64,000 nt of DNA from Labrenzia sp. THAF82 (GTDB taxonomy: Bacteria; Pseudomonadota; Alphaproteobacteria; Rhizobiales; Stappiaceae), in the NCBI RefSeq assembly GCF_009363435.1, contig NZ_CP045354.1, positions 1,950,501 to 2,014,500 of the forward strand, given 5' to 3'. Numbering within the stretch: the first letter of the stretch is position 1; each line of letters starts with the position of its first letter. The position numbers and the translations under genes were made by a program. Positions 25,214 through 34,500 of this stretch are shown in pieces. The notes beneath the pieces were generated by a model. That model did no database searches. It was given only the letters and a program-made list of their open reading frames with translations, and was not told the origin of the DNA.

Positions 25214-26056
25214 ATGTTGGACAGGGTTTTATTCCAAATTTCTTGCGTTGCCTTCGCGGCCCTTTTGAGCCCCGCCAGCTTGCACGCCCAGGCGTGTGGA
25301 GATCCCCAGACACCCTGTACCATCGAAGGTGGAAGCTATCATGTGATCTATCCTGAAGTGCCCGAGCCTTTGGGAATTGTGATGCATTTGCATGGTGGTG
25401 GCAGCACTGGTGCCAGCGCACTCAAGTCTGGTCTTGCGGGAGAGGCGCATTCGCGCGGCTATATTTTCGCTGCTCCAAATGGCGAGCATCCCGAAGCGCG
25501 ATGGACGAAGGATTGGTCGGTCCGCGCAGACAACATGGAATTTGAGCGCGACGACGCAGAGTTTCTCGCCAGGGTTCTGACCGATATCCGGTCCAACACA
25601 GATCTCTCAGAAGCGCCGGTTCTACTGTCGGGATTTTCCCGCGGAGGATCCATGGTTTGGAATATGGCATGCTGGCAACCAGAGTTTGCTGATGCCTACG
25701 CACCTCTGGCAGGTGCTTTCTGGGAGCGGCTGCCAACGCGCTGTATGCAACCTGTGTATCTCTTTCACACTCACGGCTGGACGGACAGGGTTGTTCCCCT
25801 GGAGGGCCGATCATTCTTTGACGACACGGTTGTTCAGGGAGACGTATGGGCATCCCTCAAAGTTCTGCGCGAGATCAATGGTTGCGGCAAACGCCAACCG
25901 GAAACGAGCACTTTTGATGGTGAACTCTGGCTGAGGCACTGGACCGACTGCGATGCCGGACGCATTGACTTGATGTTGCACAAGGGAGGGCACAGTGCAC
26001 CTGAAGGGTGGGGACCGCGCATGTTGGACTGGTTTGAGGAATTGGAGCTTCGCTGA
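25214..26056 (+). CDS. Secreted PHB-depolymerase/feruloyl-esterase-like alpha/beta hydrolase
   Basis: 280 residues from the ATG at 25214 (ribosome site GGAGA). A signal peptide (hydrophobic VLFQISCVAFAALL, cleavage near LHA-QA) is followed by an LpqC-type alpha/beta hydrolase. The oxyanion segment is MHLHGGG, the nucleophile elbow GFSRGG, and a likely catalytic His lies in KGGHS near the end. Several cysteines (CGDPQTPC) suggest a disulfide-stabilised periplasmic or secreted enzyme. The substrate is some ester, possibly a polyester or a feruloylated/acetylated polymer. Convergent with the AlkB gene. Confidence 0.8.
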   Translation: MLDRVLFQISCVAFAALLSPASLHAQACGDPQTPCTIEGGSYHVIYPEVPEPLGIVMHLHGGGSTGASALKSGLAGEAHSRGYIFAAPNGEHPEARWTKDWSVRADNMEFERDDAEFLARVLTDIRSNTDLSEAPVLLSGFSRGGSMVWNMACWQPEFADAYAPLAGAFWERLPTRCMQPVYLFHTHGWTDRVVPLEGRSFFDDTVVQGDVWASLKVLREINGCGKRQPETSTFDGELWLRHWTDCDAGRIDLMLHKGGHSAPEGWGPRMLDWFEELELR

Positions 26057-26071
26057 GGCTTCCTGATAACC

Positions 26072-26650
26072 TTAAGCCGTTTGACGGAATGTCAAATTGA
26101 TCCTCGGTTCTTTAACGCTTTTCATTGGCGGCACTCGATGAAGCCAATAGTCCTGGGTTTCCCCTTCCATGACAAGAAGATCGCCATGCGCGAGTTGGAC
26201 CTCCAGAGTTCCCTTGTCAGCCTTGTTCTTGAACACAAAACGCCGCGTCGCGCCAAGCGATAAAGATGCAACGGGTGTTTTCTCTCCATCGCTGTGCCAA
26301 CCCAGGCCTTCCTCACCTGAATGGTACAGATTCAAAAGACAGCTTTGAAATTTATGGCCACAGATCCGTTCCACGAGCTCTTTCAATTCGAGTAATGCGG
26401 GCACCCAGTGAAATACGCGCCGTTGGTTTGAATGACTGGGCGCATCGCCATACCAGGCAATTTTTCGCGCCGTGACAATATGTTTGCCGGCAAAATAATA
26501 CTCGTCGTTGCGCCACTCAATATCAGACATGAGGCTGGCCAGAGCTTTGTCGGCACCTTCATGCGAGAGAATGGTGCCAAAGAAATTTGCGGTGCCGCTA
26601 TGAGGCAGAATATTTCTTGGCCCAAAATCTTCGTGTGCAAAAAGATCCAT
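26072..26650 (-). CDS. alkB: AlkB-type alpha-ketoglutarate-dependent dioxygenase
   Basis: 192-residue AlkB homologue, closer in layout to the ABH2/ABH3-like group than to E. coli AlkB. Iron ligands are H119-x-D121 in WHSDGE and H171 in LHRVPP; the 2-oxoglutarate-binding RINLTFR gives R183 and R189. It should demethylate alkylated bases (1-meA, 3-meC) in DNA or RNA. The start at 26650 gives the typical N-terminus leading into NFF. No ada gene is adjacent. It lies convergent with the esterase, 15 bp apart. Confidence 0.9.
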   Translation of the reverse strand: MDLFAHEDFGPRNILPHSGTANFFGTILSHEGADKALASLMSDIEWRNDEYYFAGKHIVTARKIAWYGDAPSHSNQRRVFHWVPALLELKELVERICGHKFQSCLLNLYHSGEEGLGWHSDGEKTPVASLSLGATRRFVFKNKADKGTLEVQLAHGDLLVMEGETQDYWLHRVPPMKSVKEPRINLTFRQTA

Positions 26651-26814
26651 CGTCGTTCATGTGTCCTCAAGCAATGTAGTGGGGAGACAGGATAGCGCTG
26701 AGCAGGTCAAAGAGCTGCCGCGCTATCCTGCTGAAGTCCTTATTGAACCTCTTGCTTTTGATCCCATGCACCAAGTTCGACTTTGTCTACTTCAAAGCAA
26801 ACGTTTCGGTGCGC

Positions 26815-27201
26815 TTATTTTATGGCTTCAACAGACCTTCGGGCTGTGGCCACCGCCAAAATCGCCTCAGGGTGAGACTGGTATGCGGCGTTCAGACCAT
26901 CGCGAAACGGGCCAGACTTCGCGTCCAGCAAACTGCGACATTGGTTGCCGAAGGCTTTCGTTTCTTCATCTGAGATGGGTTTCTCGTCCGCGAGACGCTG
27001 GTCAATTGAAACGATCGTGTCCCGAAGTGGCTTCAGCCAGGCAAAAGCGCCATCTTTTGTGACGCGATCAAACAATTGTAGCGGGCTTCCATTGAAACCG
27101 GTTTGTTCCGTTTGAAAGGTCAAGAGATGCTTATGCACTGCTTGCAGGGCTTTCGACACGTGGTCCAGCCCGGTTGATTGCGATACCTGTGTAGTCATCA
27201 A
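26815..27201 (-). CDS. Conserved hypothetical alpha-helical protein
   Basis: 128 residues, predicted mostly helical and soluble, with no signal or membrane segment. The central stretch PLQLFDRVTKDGAFAWLKPL with a following I-x-x-ID matches, from memory, a small family of uncharacterised bacterial proteins with the pattern FAWL-x-PL. No function can be given. It stands alone between alkB and the LysR paralogue B region, all on the same strand. Confidence 0.6.
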   Translation of the reverse strand: MMTTQVSQSTGLDHVSKALQAVHKHLLTFQTEQTGFNGSPLQLFDRVTKDGAFAWLKPLRDTIVSIDQRLADEKPISDEETKAFGNQCRSLLDAKSGPFRDGLNAAYQSHPEAILAVATARRSVEAIK

Positions 27202-27595
27202 CTGGATCTCCGATTAAGGGCTGAGAGTGGGGACAGATCCTTGAGCTGTCTCCACGGTTTCACCTTAGATGGGATTGTTGCTGACCGAGTACCATTGCAG
27301 GGAGCGCATACCACATATTCGCGCCATATCCCTTTGAGGCTTCGGTCTTTGGCCAAAGATCGCTGTCCAGCCTCGCGGCAAAGAGATAACGCCCTTGTTT
27401 TCACGAAGAGAATTCAACGCAAAAAACGTTAGTTGTTGCGGGTGAGGGCAAGGTTGGGATCGCCGGCGCGGGTAAGGTCCTGAACGATCTTCGGGTTGCG
27501 CATGTTGAGGGTTCTGGAGAAGGACGTTACAGCTGACAGGCGGCCAAAAATGGGCAGCACTCGACGACAGCGTTTCACCTCACGAATTTCCTTGG
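27202..27595. other. Intergenic region, no supported gene
   Basis: 394 bases upstream of the hypothetical gene and downstream of LysR paralogue B. Contains a perfect 14-bp palindrome TCTTTGGCCAAAGA (27346-27359). A 92-residue minus-strand open frame (27429-27707) runs into the LysR gene in another frame and has no recognisable motif. Confidence 0.45.
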
Positions 27596-28516
27596 CTAAC
27601 TGCTCGTTGCCTGCCAGGGCGGGTTGCGGCCGATGTGCTTTAGAAGGAAGTCCATGAAGACCTTCACCTTCGCGGAAAGGACGTTGGTGTGTGGATACAT
27701 GAGCCAAAGGACGGTTTCCTCAGCCATGCGATAGTCCGGCAACACTCTGACGAGGTTGCCTTCGGCGAGGTCGCGGGCCACGCTCCAAAGCGAGTTTGAA
27801 GAAATACCGCTTCCAGCCAGAGTGGTGAGTTTCAGAGCCATGCCGTCGTCGACAACGAGGCGGTTGGACGAGCTTTGCGGTTCAAAAATACCTTTTTCAC
27901 CCGATTGCGACACAAGCTCACGAGGCGATGCGTCCTGGAACCCTATCAGATGATGTTTCTTTAAATCATCAGGTGTTGCAGGTGTGCCAAAGACTTCAAG
28001 ATAAGCCGGCGATGCACACAGTATCCGTGTGTCATCCGCCAGCTTGCGGCCTTTCATGCTGCTGTCACACAAAACCGCGTTGCGGAGTGCGAGATCAAAA
28101 CTGCCCTCAATCAGATTGAGCCGGATATCGGACAATCTCAGATCGAGTTTGACGTTCGGATTAGCTTTGAAAAACTCCGGCAGGATTGGCGCTATGTAGA
28201 GCTGGGAGAAAGTGCTGGGCGCTGTAAATCGAAGCGTCCCTGCTGCTTGTGCGTCTCGCTGACCCAGTGCTGCACGAGCCGCATCTTCCTGGGCGACGAT
28301 CTCCCGCGCATAGGGAAGAAATTCAGACCCCTCGAGCGAGAGCGAAACCTTCCGTGTCGATCGGTGAAGGAGATCTGCTCCGATGGACTGTTCCAACTTG
28401 GCAAGTTTTGCACTTGAGACAGCTGGAGCGAACCCAAGATCACGCCCGGCTGCACTGATATTCAGTTTTTCGGCAGCCAGAATGAAAAGACGCAGACCGT
28501 CTGTTTCCAAACCCAT
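27596..28516 (-). CDS. LysR-family regulator (paralogue B)
   Basis: 306-residue LysR-type regulator, start set at the ATG at 28516 (MGLETDGLRLFI), equivalent to paralogue A. The helix-turn-helix covers about residues 4-64 (LNISAAGRDLGFAPAVSSAK); the effector domain includes GTLRFTAPSTFSQLYIAPI. The two paralogues are similar throughout and have near-identical sequence at their start codons, suggesting duplication of a regulator together with its operator. Divergent from the CmcJ-like/LLM/SDR operon, which it probably controls. Confidence 0.87.
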   Translation of the reverse strand: MGLETDGLRLFILAAEKLNISAAGRDLGFAPAVSSAKLAKLEQSIGADLLHRSTRKVSLSLEGSEFLPYAREIVAQEDAARAALGQRDAQAAGTLRFTAPSTFSQLYIAPILPEFFKANPNVKLDLRLSDIRLNLIEGSFDLALRNAVLCDSSMKGRKLADDTRILCASPAYLEVFGTPATPDDLKKHHLIGFQDASPRELVSQSGEKGIFEPQSSSNRLVVDDGMALKLTTLAGSGISSNSLWSVARDLAEGNLVRVLPDYRMAEETVLWLMYPHTNVLSAKVKVFMDFLLKHIGRNPPWQATSS

Positions 28517-28539
28517 TATATTCAAATCCCGAATTCTGA
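28515..28539. promoter_or_regulatory. 25-bp LysR-type motif at the paralogue B start
   Basis: ATTATAT and AATTCTGA separated by 10 bp, overlapping the LysR start codon and 90-114 bp before the divergent operon at 28629. The two outer blocks are identical to those at 24055-24079. Confidence 0.55.
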
Positions 28540-28628
28540 AATGGGATCTTCGCAATTAATTTTGCAAATGACAATGGTTATGTTCCCGATAGAGGAAAAG
28601 GAAGCAAGAGCGCAGCAAGCAAAGCGAG

Positions 28629-29414
28629 ATGGCGATGACCCAGACTGCCACAGTCAATTACCATGTACATAAGCCGGAACAGCAGGCCTTTCACCTGGAC
28701 GCGGATGGCATTAAGGGAAATCTGATCTCTCCCGAACTGCGGTCCACGGACATTGCTGTCCTGGATGCCCGAGAAGGCGACATTTCAGTGTCATTTGACA
28801 AGGATTCGGTCACCTTCGCCGACGCACCGACCGTGGTGAACTTTTCCGCAGAAAGAGCACTCTGGGAAAAAACATATGACACAGAGCTAACCGAACTTCT
28901 CAAAACCAAACTTGGGGCAAAAGAAGTCATCATATTTGACCATACAATACGAGTTGACGATCCAAATGCCGTCCGTCCCCCGGCACGCAATGTTCACAGC
29001 GATTACAGCGAAGACGGTGCAAAACAGCGTCTGATCGATATCCTGGGTGGTGATCAGGCTGCCGAGTGGAGCAAAGACCACTACGCCTTTATCAATGTCT
29101 GGCGCCCTGTAGATAATCCGATCAACAGCGCGCCCCTTGGTTTCGTTCGACCTTCCAGTCTCAATGAAACTGACTGGGTGCTGCTTGATCTTATCTACCC
29201 GGACAGGAAAGGCCAGATACTCGGGCTTGTTGCCAATCCGGACCATGAATGGATTTATCAATCCAGGATGACTCCAGATGAAGTCGCAATCTTCAACATC
29301 TACGACAACTGTGGTTTGCCTTCGATTGCCCATAGCGCCCTCGATATGACCGAAGACGAAAGCGTTCACACAATCAGGAAGAGCATCGAAAGCCGAACGC
29401 TCATTAGATACTGA
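28629..29414 (+). CDS. CmcJ/NvfI-like Fe(II)/2OG oxygenase family protein
   Basis: 261 residues resembling the CmcJ/AsaB/NvfI family, better known from fungal and actinobacterial secondary metabolism (cephamycin CmcJ, novofumigatonin NvfI). An H123-x-D125 iron motif (NVHSDYS) is present, followed by WRPVDNPINSAPLGF and a distal IAHSALDM with a possible third ligand. The activity is probably oxidation of a small molecule; the substrate is unknown. First gene of a three-gene operon with a flavin monooxygenase and an SDR, divergent from LysR paralogue B. A second ATG 6 bp downstream is an equal alternative start. Confidence 0.72.
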   Translation: MAMTQTATVNYHVHKPEQQAFHLDADGIKGNLISPELRSTDIAVLDAREGDISVSFDKDSVTFADAPTVVNFSAERALWEKTYDTELTELLKTKLGAKEVIIFDHTIRVDDPNAVRPPARNVHSDYSEDGAKQRLIDILGGDQAAEWSKDHYAFINVWRPVDNPINSAPLGFVRPSSLNETDWVLLDLIYPDRKGQILGLVANPDHEWIYQSRMTPDEVAIFNIYDNCGLPSIAHSALDMTEDESVHTIRKSIESRTLIRY

Positions 29415-29430
29415 TTGAGAGACACGAGAC

Positions 29431-30414
29431 ATGCCGGACGGAGCAAACCTTTCAGACTTTCCGATAATCAATCGGGGATACAATTCGGTGTTTTCGCCAA
29501 ACCGATTGAGCATTGGCCTCGTGGTGCCAATCGAAGGCTATGCGATTGGTGCCAAGCCGACGATGGCGAAGCATATCGAGATGGCGCAACTGGCGGAATC
29601 TCTCGGCTTCTCCGCGCTTTGGTTACGCGATGTCCCGTTCGACGTGCCGTCGTTTGGAGATGTGGGGCAGATGTTCGATCCGTTTGTCTATCTCGGCACG
29701 CTTGCGGCGCTTACCAACGATATCGCTCTTGGGACTGCCAGCATCATCTTGCCGCTTCGTCATCCGGCTCATATAGCCAAAGCAGCAGCAACAGCAGATG
29801 TGTTGTCCAATGGACGTTTGATCCTGGGTGTCGCGTCGGGAGACCGCCCAGAAGAATATCCAGCTCTCAATATGAGCTTTCCTGACCGGGGAGCCCGGTT
29901 CCGCGATAGCTACCGCTACATTCGTGCCCTGGCAAATGATCGTCCGCGTTATGAGGGTCACCAGGGTGTCTTGAACGGAACCATGGACATGTTGCCCAAA
30001 CCTGTCGGAGGACGCATCCCCATGCTGATCACCGGAGGCAGCCAGCAATCACCCGACTGGATTGCCGCTCACGGAGATGGATGGGTCACCTTTCCGCGTG
30101 ACGTCACCTCTCAACACCGTGTCATCAGTGAGTATCGAAACCGCCTTGCCAAGGGGGAGGCGGAAAACAGACCTGTGATGCAGTCTCTGTATGTGGATCT
30201 TTTGGATGACCCCAAAGCCAAACCGCGTCCCATTCATCTGGGCTTCCAGTCCGGTACTGAATTTCTGAAAAACTACCTGTCAGACCTTCAGGACATTGGC
30301 GTCAATCATGTTGCGTTAAACCTTCGTTTGAACGCGAAAGACACAAAAACAACACTCAAACTCTTGGCAGAAGAGCTTCTGCCCGACTTTGGAATTAGAG
30401 GAAATCTTTCATGA
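29431..30414 (+). CDS. LLM-class flavin-dependent oxidoreductase
   Basis: 327-residue bacterial-luciferase-like monooxygenase (TIM barrel, F420 or FMNH2 dependent). It shows a VVPIEGY first strand, the ESLGFSALWLRD helix/strand, LGTASIILPLRHP, and RLILGVASGDRPEEY typical of LLM enzymes. Probably oxidises or desulfonates a small substrate using flavin reduced by a separate reductase. It starts 16 bp after the CmcJ-like gene and overlaps the next SDR by 4 nt (ATGA), so the three enzymes are likely made together. Confidence 0.82.
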   Translation: MPDGANLSDFPIINRGYNSVFSPNRLSIGLVVPIEGYAIGAKPTMAKHIEMAQLAESLGFSALWLRDVPFDVPSFGDVGQMFDPFVYLGTLAALTNDIALGTASIILPLRHPAHIAKAAATADVLSNGRLILGVASGDRPEEYPALNMSFPDRGARFRDSYRYIRALANDRPRYEGHQGVLNGTMDMLPKPVGGRIPMLITGGSQQSPDWIAAHGDGWVTFPRDVTSQHRVISEYRNRLAKGEAENRPVMQSLYVDLLDDPKAKPRPIHLGFQSGTEFLKNYLSDLQDIGVNHVALNLRLNAKDTKTTLKLLAEELLPDFGIRGNLS

Positions 30415-31217
30415 GCAAAACCATTCTCATAACAGGTTCGACAGATGGTATTGGGCTTTTAACAGCCAAAAAGCTTGCAGCCATGGGTCACAAGGTTCTC
30501 TTGCATGGCCGTAGCAAACAAAAGTTGGAAATCGCATTGGCTGAGGTCGGTGGGACTGCTGAGGCTTTCGTCGCCGACCTTTCCAAAATGGAAGACGTCG
30601 AGGCACTGGCAAGGGACATCATTGCGAAATACGAAACCCTCGATGTGCTGATCAACAATGCAGGTGTGTTCAAGGTTCCCAATGCGGTGACAAAAGACGG
30701 GTTCGATTTCAGGATCATCGTAAATACCGTTGCGCCCTATCTCCTGACCAAGTTGCTTTTGCCGATCATTCCGATCGAGGGGCGCGTTGTTAACTTGTCT
30801 TCTGCTGCACAGGCCTCTGTCGACCTCAATGTATTTACCGGTAGAGCGTCCTTGAGCGACAGCGAAGCTTATGCACAAAGCAAACTAGGCCTGACCATGT
30901 GGTCAATGCATCTTGCGAAAACACTCGGCAAGGACGGACCAGCCATTATTGCCGTGAACCCTTCTTCGTTCCTGGCCAGTAAAATGGTGAAGGAGGCTTA
31001 TGGGGTGAAAGGCAATGATCTGAACGTTGGTGCGGATATCCTGATCAGTGCTGCATTGAGCAAAGAGTTCTCTGATTCTTCCGGCCGTTATTTCGACAAC
31101 GATCAAGGTCGGTTCGCCAATCCGCATCACGATGCCTTGGACGCTCACAAGAACCAGCGTGTCGTCGCCGCCATTGAGTCAATGCTAACCGGGTTTCTCG
31201 CGTCACCAAGAGCATGA
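30411..31217 (+). CDS. SDR family oxidoreductase (retinol-dehydrogenase-like)
   Basis: 268-residue short-chain dehydrogenase. It has the TGSTDGIG cofactor motif, NNAG, catalytic YAQSK and an NPSSFLASKM segment after the active site. Insertions resemble WW-domain oxidoreductase/retinol-dehydrogenase-like SDRs. Last gene of the LysR-B-controlled operon and probably reduces or oxidises the product of the oxygenases. A terminator-like hairpin follows at 31518-31540. Confidence 0.8.
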   Translation: MSKTILITGSTDGIGLLTAKKLAAMGHKVLLHGRSKQKLEIALAEVGGTAEAFVADLSKMEDVEALARDIIAKYETLDVLINNAGVFKVPNAVTKDGFDFRIIVNTVAPYLLTKLLLPIIPIEGRVVNLSSAAQASVDLNVFTGRASLSDSEAYAQSKLGLTMWSMHLAKTLGKDGPAIIAVNPSSFLASKMVKEAYGVKGNDLNVGADILISAALSKEFSDSSGRYFDNDQGRFANPHHDALDAHKNQRVVAAIESMLTGFLASPRA

Positions 31218-31553
31218 CTTTTCTTTGCTGTGATTGATCCGTTCCGAACGCCAAGTCAGCAGCACTCTCACCCGAGTGGATCTTCAGCCGTCGCAACATG
31301 TCATAGAATTCGACGGCTGATCCTTGCAGTGAATTGGTTGCACGAGCGAAGTTTATACCATTTCAAATACGTCGAGGCTGAACACCAAACTTCCAATTTT
31401 CAGAACGTTTCCGTTCCCGATTTTGTCCGCATGTACGGAGTAAGTGAGCTCGAATTCTATTTCGGACATAGTCTCACCATTCAGGTAGCCGCCAGCCAGG
31501 GTAGCTTTGTTCCCTGGAACCGGATCCAGACCCGGTTTTTATTATTTCGGAAA
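31218..31553. other. Convergent intergenic region with two hairpins
   Basis: 336 bases between the SDR stop and the end of the large RTX gene. Holds a perfect 10-bp inverted repeat TCAGCCGTCG/CGACGGCTGA (31284-31320, 17-nt loop) and the terminator-like hairpin at 31518-31540. No gene seen. Confidence 0.5.
31518..31540 (+). terminator. Terminator-like hairpin
   Basis: Short stem AACCGG / CCGGTT (31518-31523 and 31532-31537) running into a T-tract TTTTTATT. Orientation suits the upstream SDR operon, though 300 bp from its stop. Confidence 0.5.
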
Positions 31554-34500
31554 TCAGAACAGATCTTGCACGGCCGGCGACAGGGCCGAATGCTCGAAGA
31601 GCAGACCCATATCCAGAAGATCCTGCTTGGTGTTCGCGCCGTGGAAGTTTTTCAGCACCACCTCGGCGACACCCTCAATCTTGATCGTAAGATCGATGCC
31701 GGAGCGCTCTGCAGTCAGCTGGCTAATATCTTCGAAGTAGAGTTTTCCGCCCCCTCTAAGACCGTGGAGCTCGTCCAACTCTCCGTCAGAAACAAAAACA
31801 AAGCTATCAGCTGACGGGTCCCAGTCTGTGATCTTGTCGAGTCCGGTTCCATCGATATGGAGGTCTACACCTGCATCTCCCTGCAAGGTATCGTTCCCAG
31901 CACCACCAAAAAGCTGGTCGTTGTCTGCGCCGCCGCGTAATTCATCATTCCCGGTGTCGCCGAATAGTTTGTCGTTGCCCGTACCACCGCTCAAAAAATC
32001 CGCGCCCCAGGAGCCTCGGATCGTGTCGTTGCCGCCACCTCCTTGCGCCTTGTCGACATCACCGCCGCCGTAGATGGTATCGTTGCCTTCACCGCCATTG
32101 AGCTGATTTTTACCTGTTCCTCCGTGGAGGAAATCGTCACCATCTCCGCCGTTCAGCTTGTCATCAGCCCATCCGCCGTAAAGCGTGTCATTGCCGTCTT
32201 GACCATGAAGTTCATCAGCGCCAGCCTCCCCATAAAGCCGGTCATCTTGATTTCCGCCGAAGAGCAGATCGTTCCCGGTGCCGCCGTAAAGATGATCGGC
32301 GCCATCGCCACCGTTCAGCAGGTCATCCCCCCAAGAACTCCAAATCGTATCGTTGCCACCCCCGCCATATGCTTTGTCGGCATCTCCTCCGCCATAAATT
32401 GTGTCATTGCCTTCGCCGCCCTGAAGCTGGTTCTTGCCCGTGCCACCGTAAAGGCGATCGTTACCATCACCGCCGTTGAGCGTGTCGTCAGCCCATCCGC
32501 CATAGAGCGTGTCATTGCCGTCCTGGCCATAAAGAGCATCAGCACCGGCCTCACCCTTCAGCAAATCATCTCCAGCTTTTCCGTAGAGCTGGTCGTCGCC
32601 TGCTCCCCCGAGGAGGAGATCGTTGTGGTCGGTACCCTGGAAAACGTCGTCTCTGTCTCCACCGAATTGGCGGTCACCCGTGATTGCCAGGCCGTTCAGG
32701 TCCTGATCGCGCTCAGTGCCGGCGAAGGCTTCACCGTCATTGTTGTCGACGGAATGCACGACACCGGCCGCGCCGGGCTTCAGCAGATTTGCAAAACGTA
32801 CGTCGTTCTTTGGGTCGTCGCCCGTCAGTGTCAGTGTGAAATCATGTTTGTGAGGCTTGTCTTCCGTGCCCACCTGGAACAGGCCACTATTGATGACAAG
32901 TATCCAATCGGCGGTCAGTGAGAGGTCCTTGGCGTCTTCGACAAGCAGCTCGCCGCCATCGATGATGATGCCTTTCACCCGCGCATTCTCATTCAGAACC
33001 AGCCGATCATCCTTGCCGATGACGACAATATCCTCCATGCGCGGTTTGCGGCCCTGCCAACTGGCGTTGCTCGACCAACGGTCATCTCCGCTGGAAATCT
33101 CTGACGTGACAGAGGTTGACTCTGGTTTTTCTGGAATTGGGAGGATGTAAGGATCGAAGACTGTTGTGTCGGCATCCTGTGGTGCGTTGTTACCGCTCGC
33201 ATTGTAAGCCCCGGAATTCTTGATATGCAGTTGGAATTCGTCACCGTAATTGTCTTTGGCAACCCGCGTGTCCGGAACATTCGGCACGCTCTCCCCCACG
33301 TCGGCGACGGCTTTTACATACAGGGTGTCTCCGTTCCTAAAATAGGCCGTGCCGTCTGCGGATTTCAGCGCGCCCAGACCACCAACCTGATCTGCGCCCC
33401 GGACAGTTAACCCGGTGGGCAGGTCAACAAATTTGTAATAGACCGCGCTGCCCTTTTTCATGTCGCGTAGTTCTACGTCGATCACATTCGGCAATCCGTC
33501 AGGATAGCGTACGGTGTAGTGGTCGAAGCCGGTGCCAGACGTCTGTCCACGGTCCTCTATTGCGACAAGGTCGAGGTAGACATTGTTGCCGCCGGTATCT
33601 TCGTTGAGCAGAAGCTTTGCACCGTTGTCTGAACGTTCGATCTCCAGCTTGACGCGCTTTCCAGCACTTGTGTCGAACCGCTGGATGCCAAAATCGACGT
33701 TGCCGCTGTTGACCCACAAGTTCTGCTGGCTGTCGAAACGGGCATTTCCCAGTGCGTTGAAACCCGTTGTTCCCTGTTCCAGGACATCGATCCGGTCACC
33801 TGGAAAGCGATCGATGATTTTTTGGGTGATCGACGCTCCCCGGGTTCCGGCGAGGCTGCCATCCAGATCAACCAATGCGAATGTTGCTGCATTTGTGTCT
33901 TCTGGTGATCTGTTTCCCGGCCCCAGGAACCGGTCCATCCGGTTGTGCCCGGGCGTGTCGTCTTCGAAGGTCAGGTCCTTCGTTGAATTGTTTGTCCGTC
34001 GGTGAAAGCCGCTTCCGGCCAGTAGCGCGCTGTCCTTGTCATTGGTAAACCCTGCGAAATGCACGCCGTCGAGCGCGACAGGTGAATCGTAGAATTGGTG
34101 CCCCCGCACCCCTTCACCGGAAGCCGCTCCGAACTGACTGGACCCAGAGCTTTCACTGTCGCTGTCGTTCGTCACGTTCTTGGAGCGACCGACGAACAAA
34201 CTGTCTTTCACCAGATGACGACCTGCCAGGAAAGAACCGGATTTGTTATCTGCAAACACGGAATTGTCGATGATCACGCCGCTGGTGGATCGCGTCCAGA
34301 TGCCCTGATCGCCTGACTTATAGGTCGTGAAATCCTCGATCAGAAAGTCGCCCTTGTAGTGGGAATCGGAGAATGTGCCGTTCGCTTCATTGATCGATTG
34401 TGCGTGGGCGAGACCGTTCACGCTGTTGCTGTGGGATGTATTGTCGTCGAAGACGCCGTGAATCCTGTGCTTGGGTGCGTATCCCTTGTAGTCATCAACG

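Noticed and set aside
27429-27707. 92-residue minus-strand frame overlapping the end of LysR paralogue B
   Set aside because: Overlaps a well-supported gene in another frame and has no recognised domain.
32043-32921. 292-residue plus-strand frame of repeated Val/Ile/Ala-rich sequence
   Set aside because: It is the antisense shadow of the RTX repeats; its periodicity comes from them.
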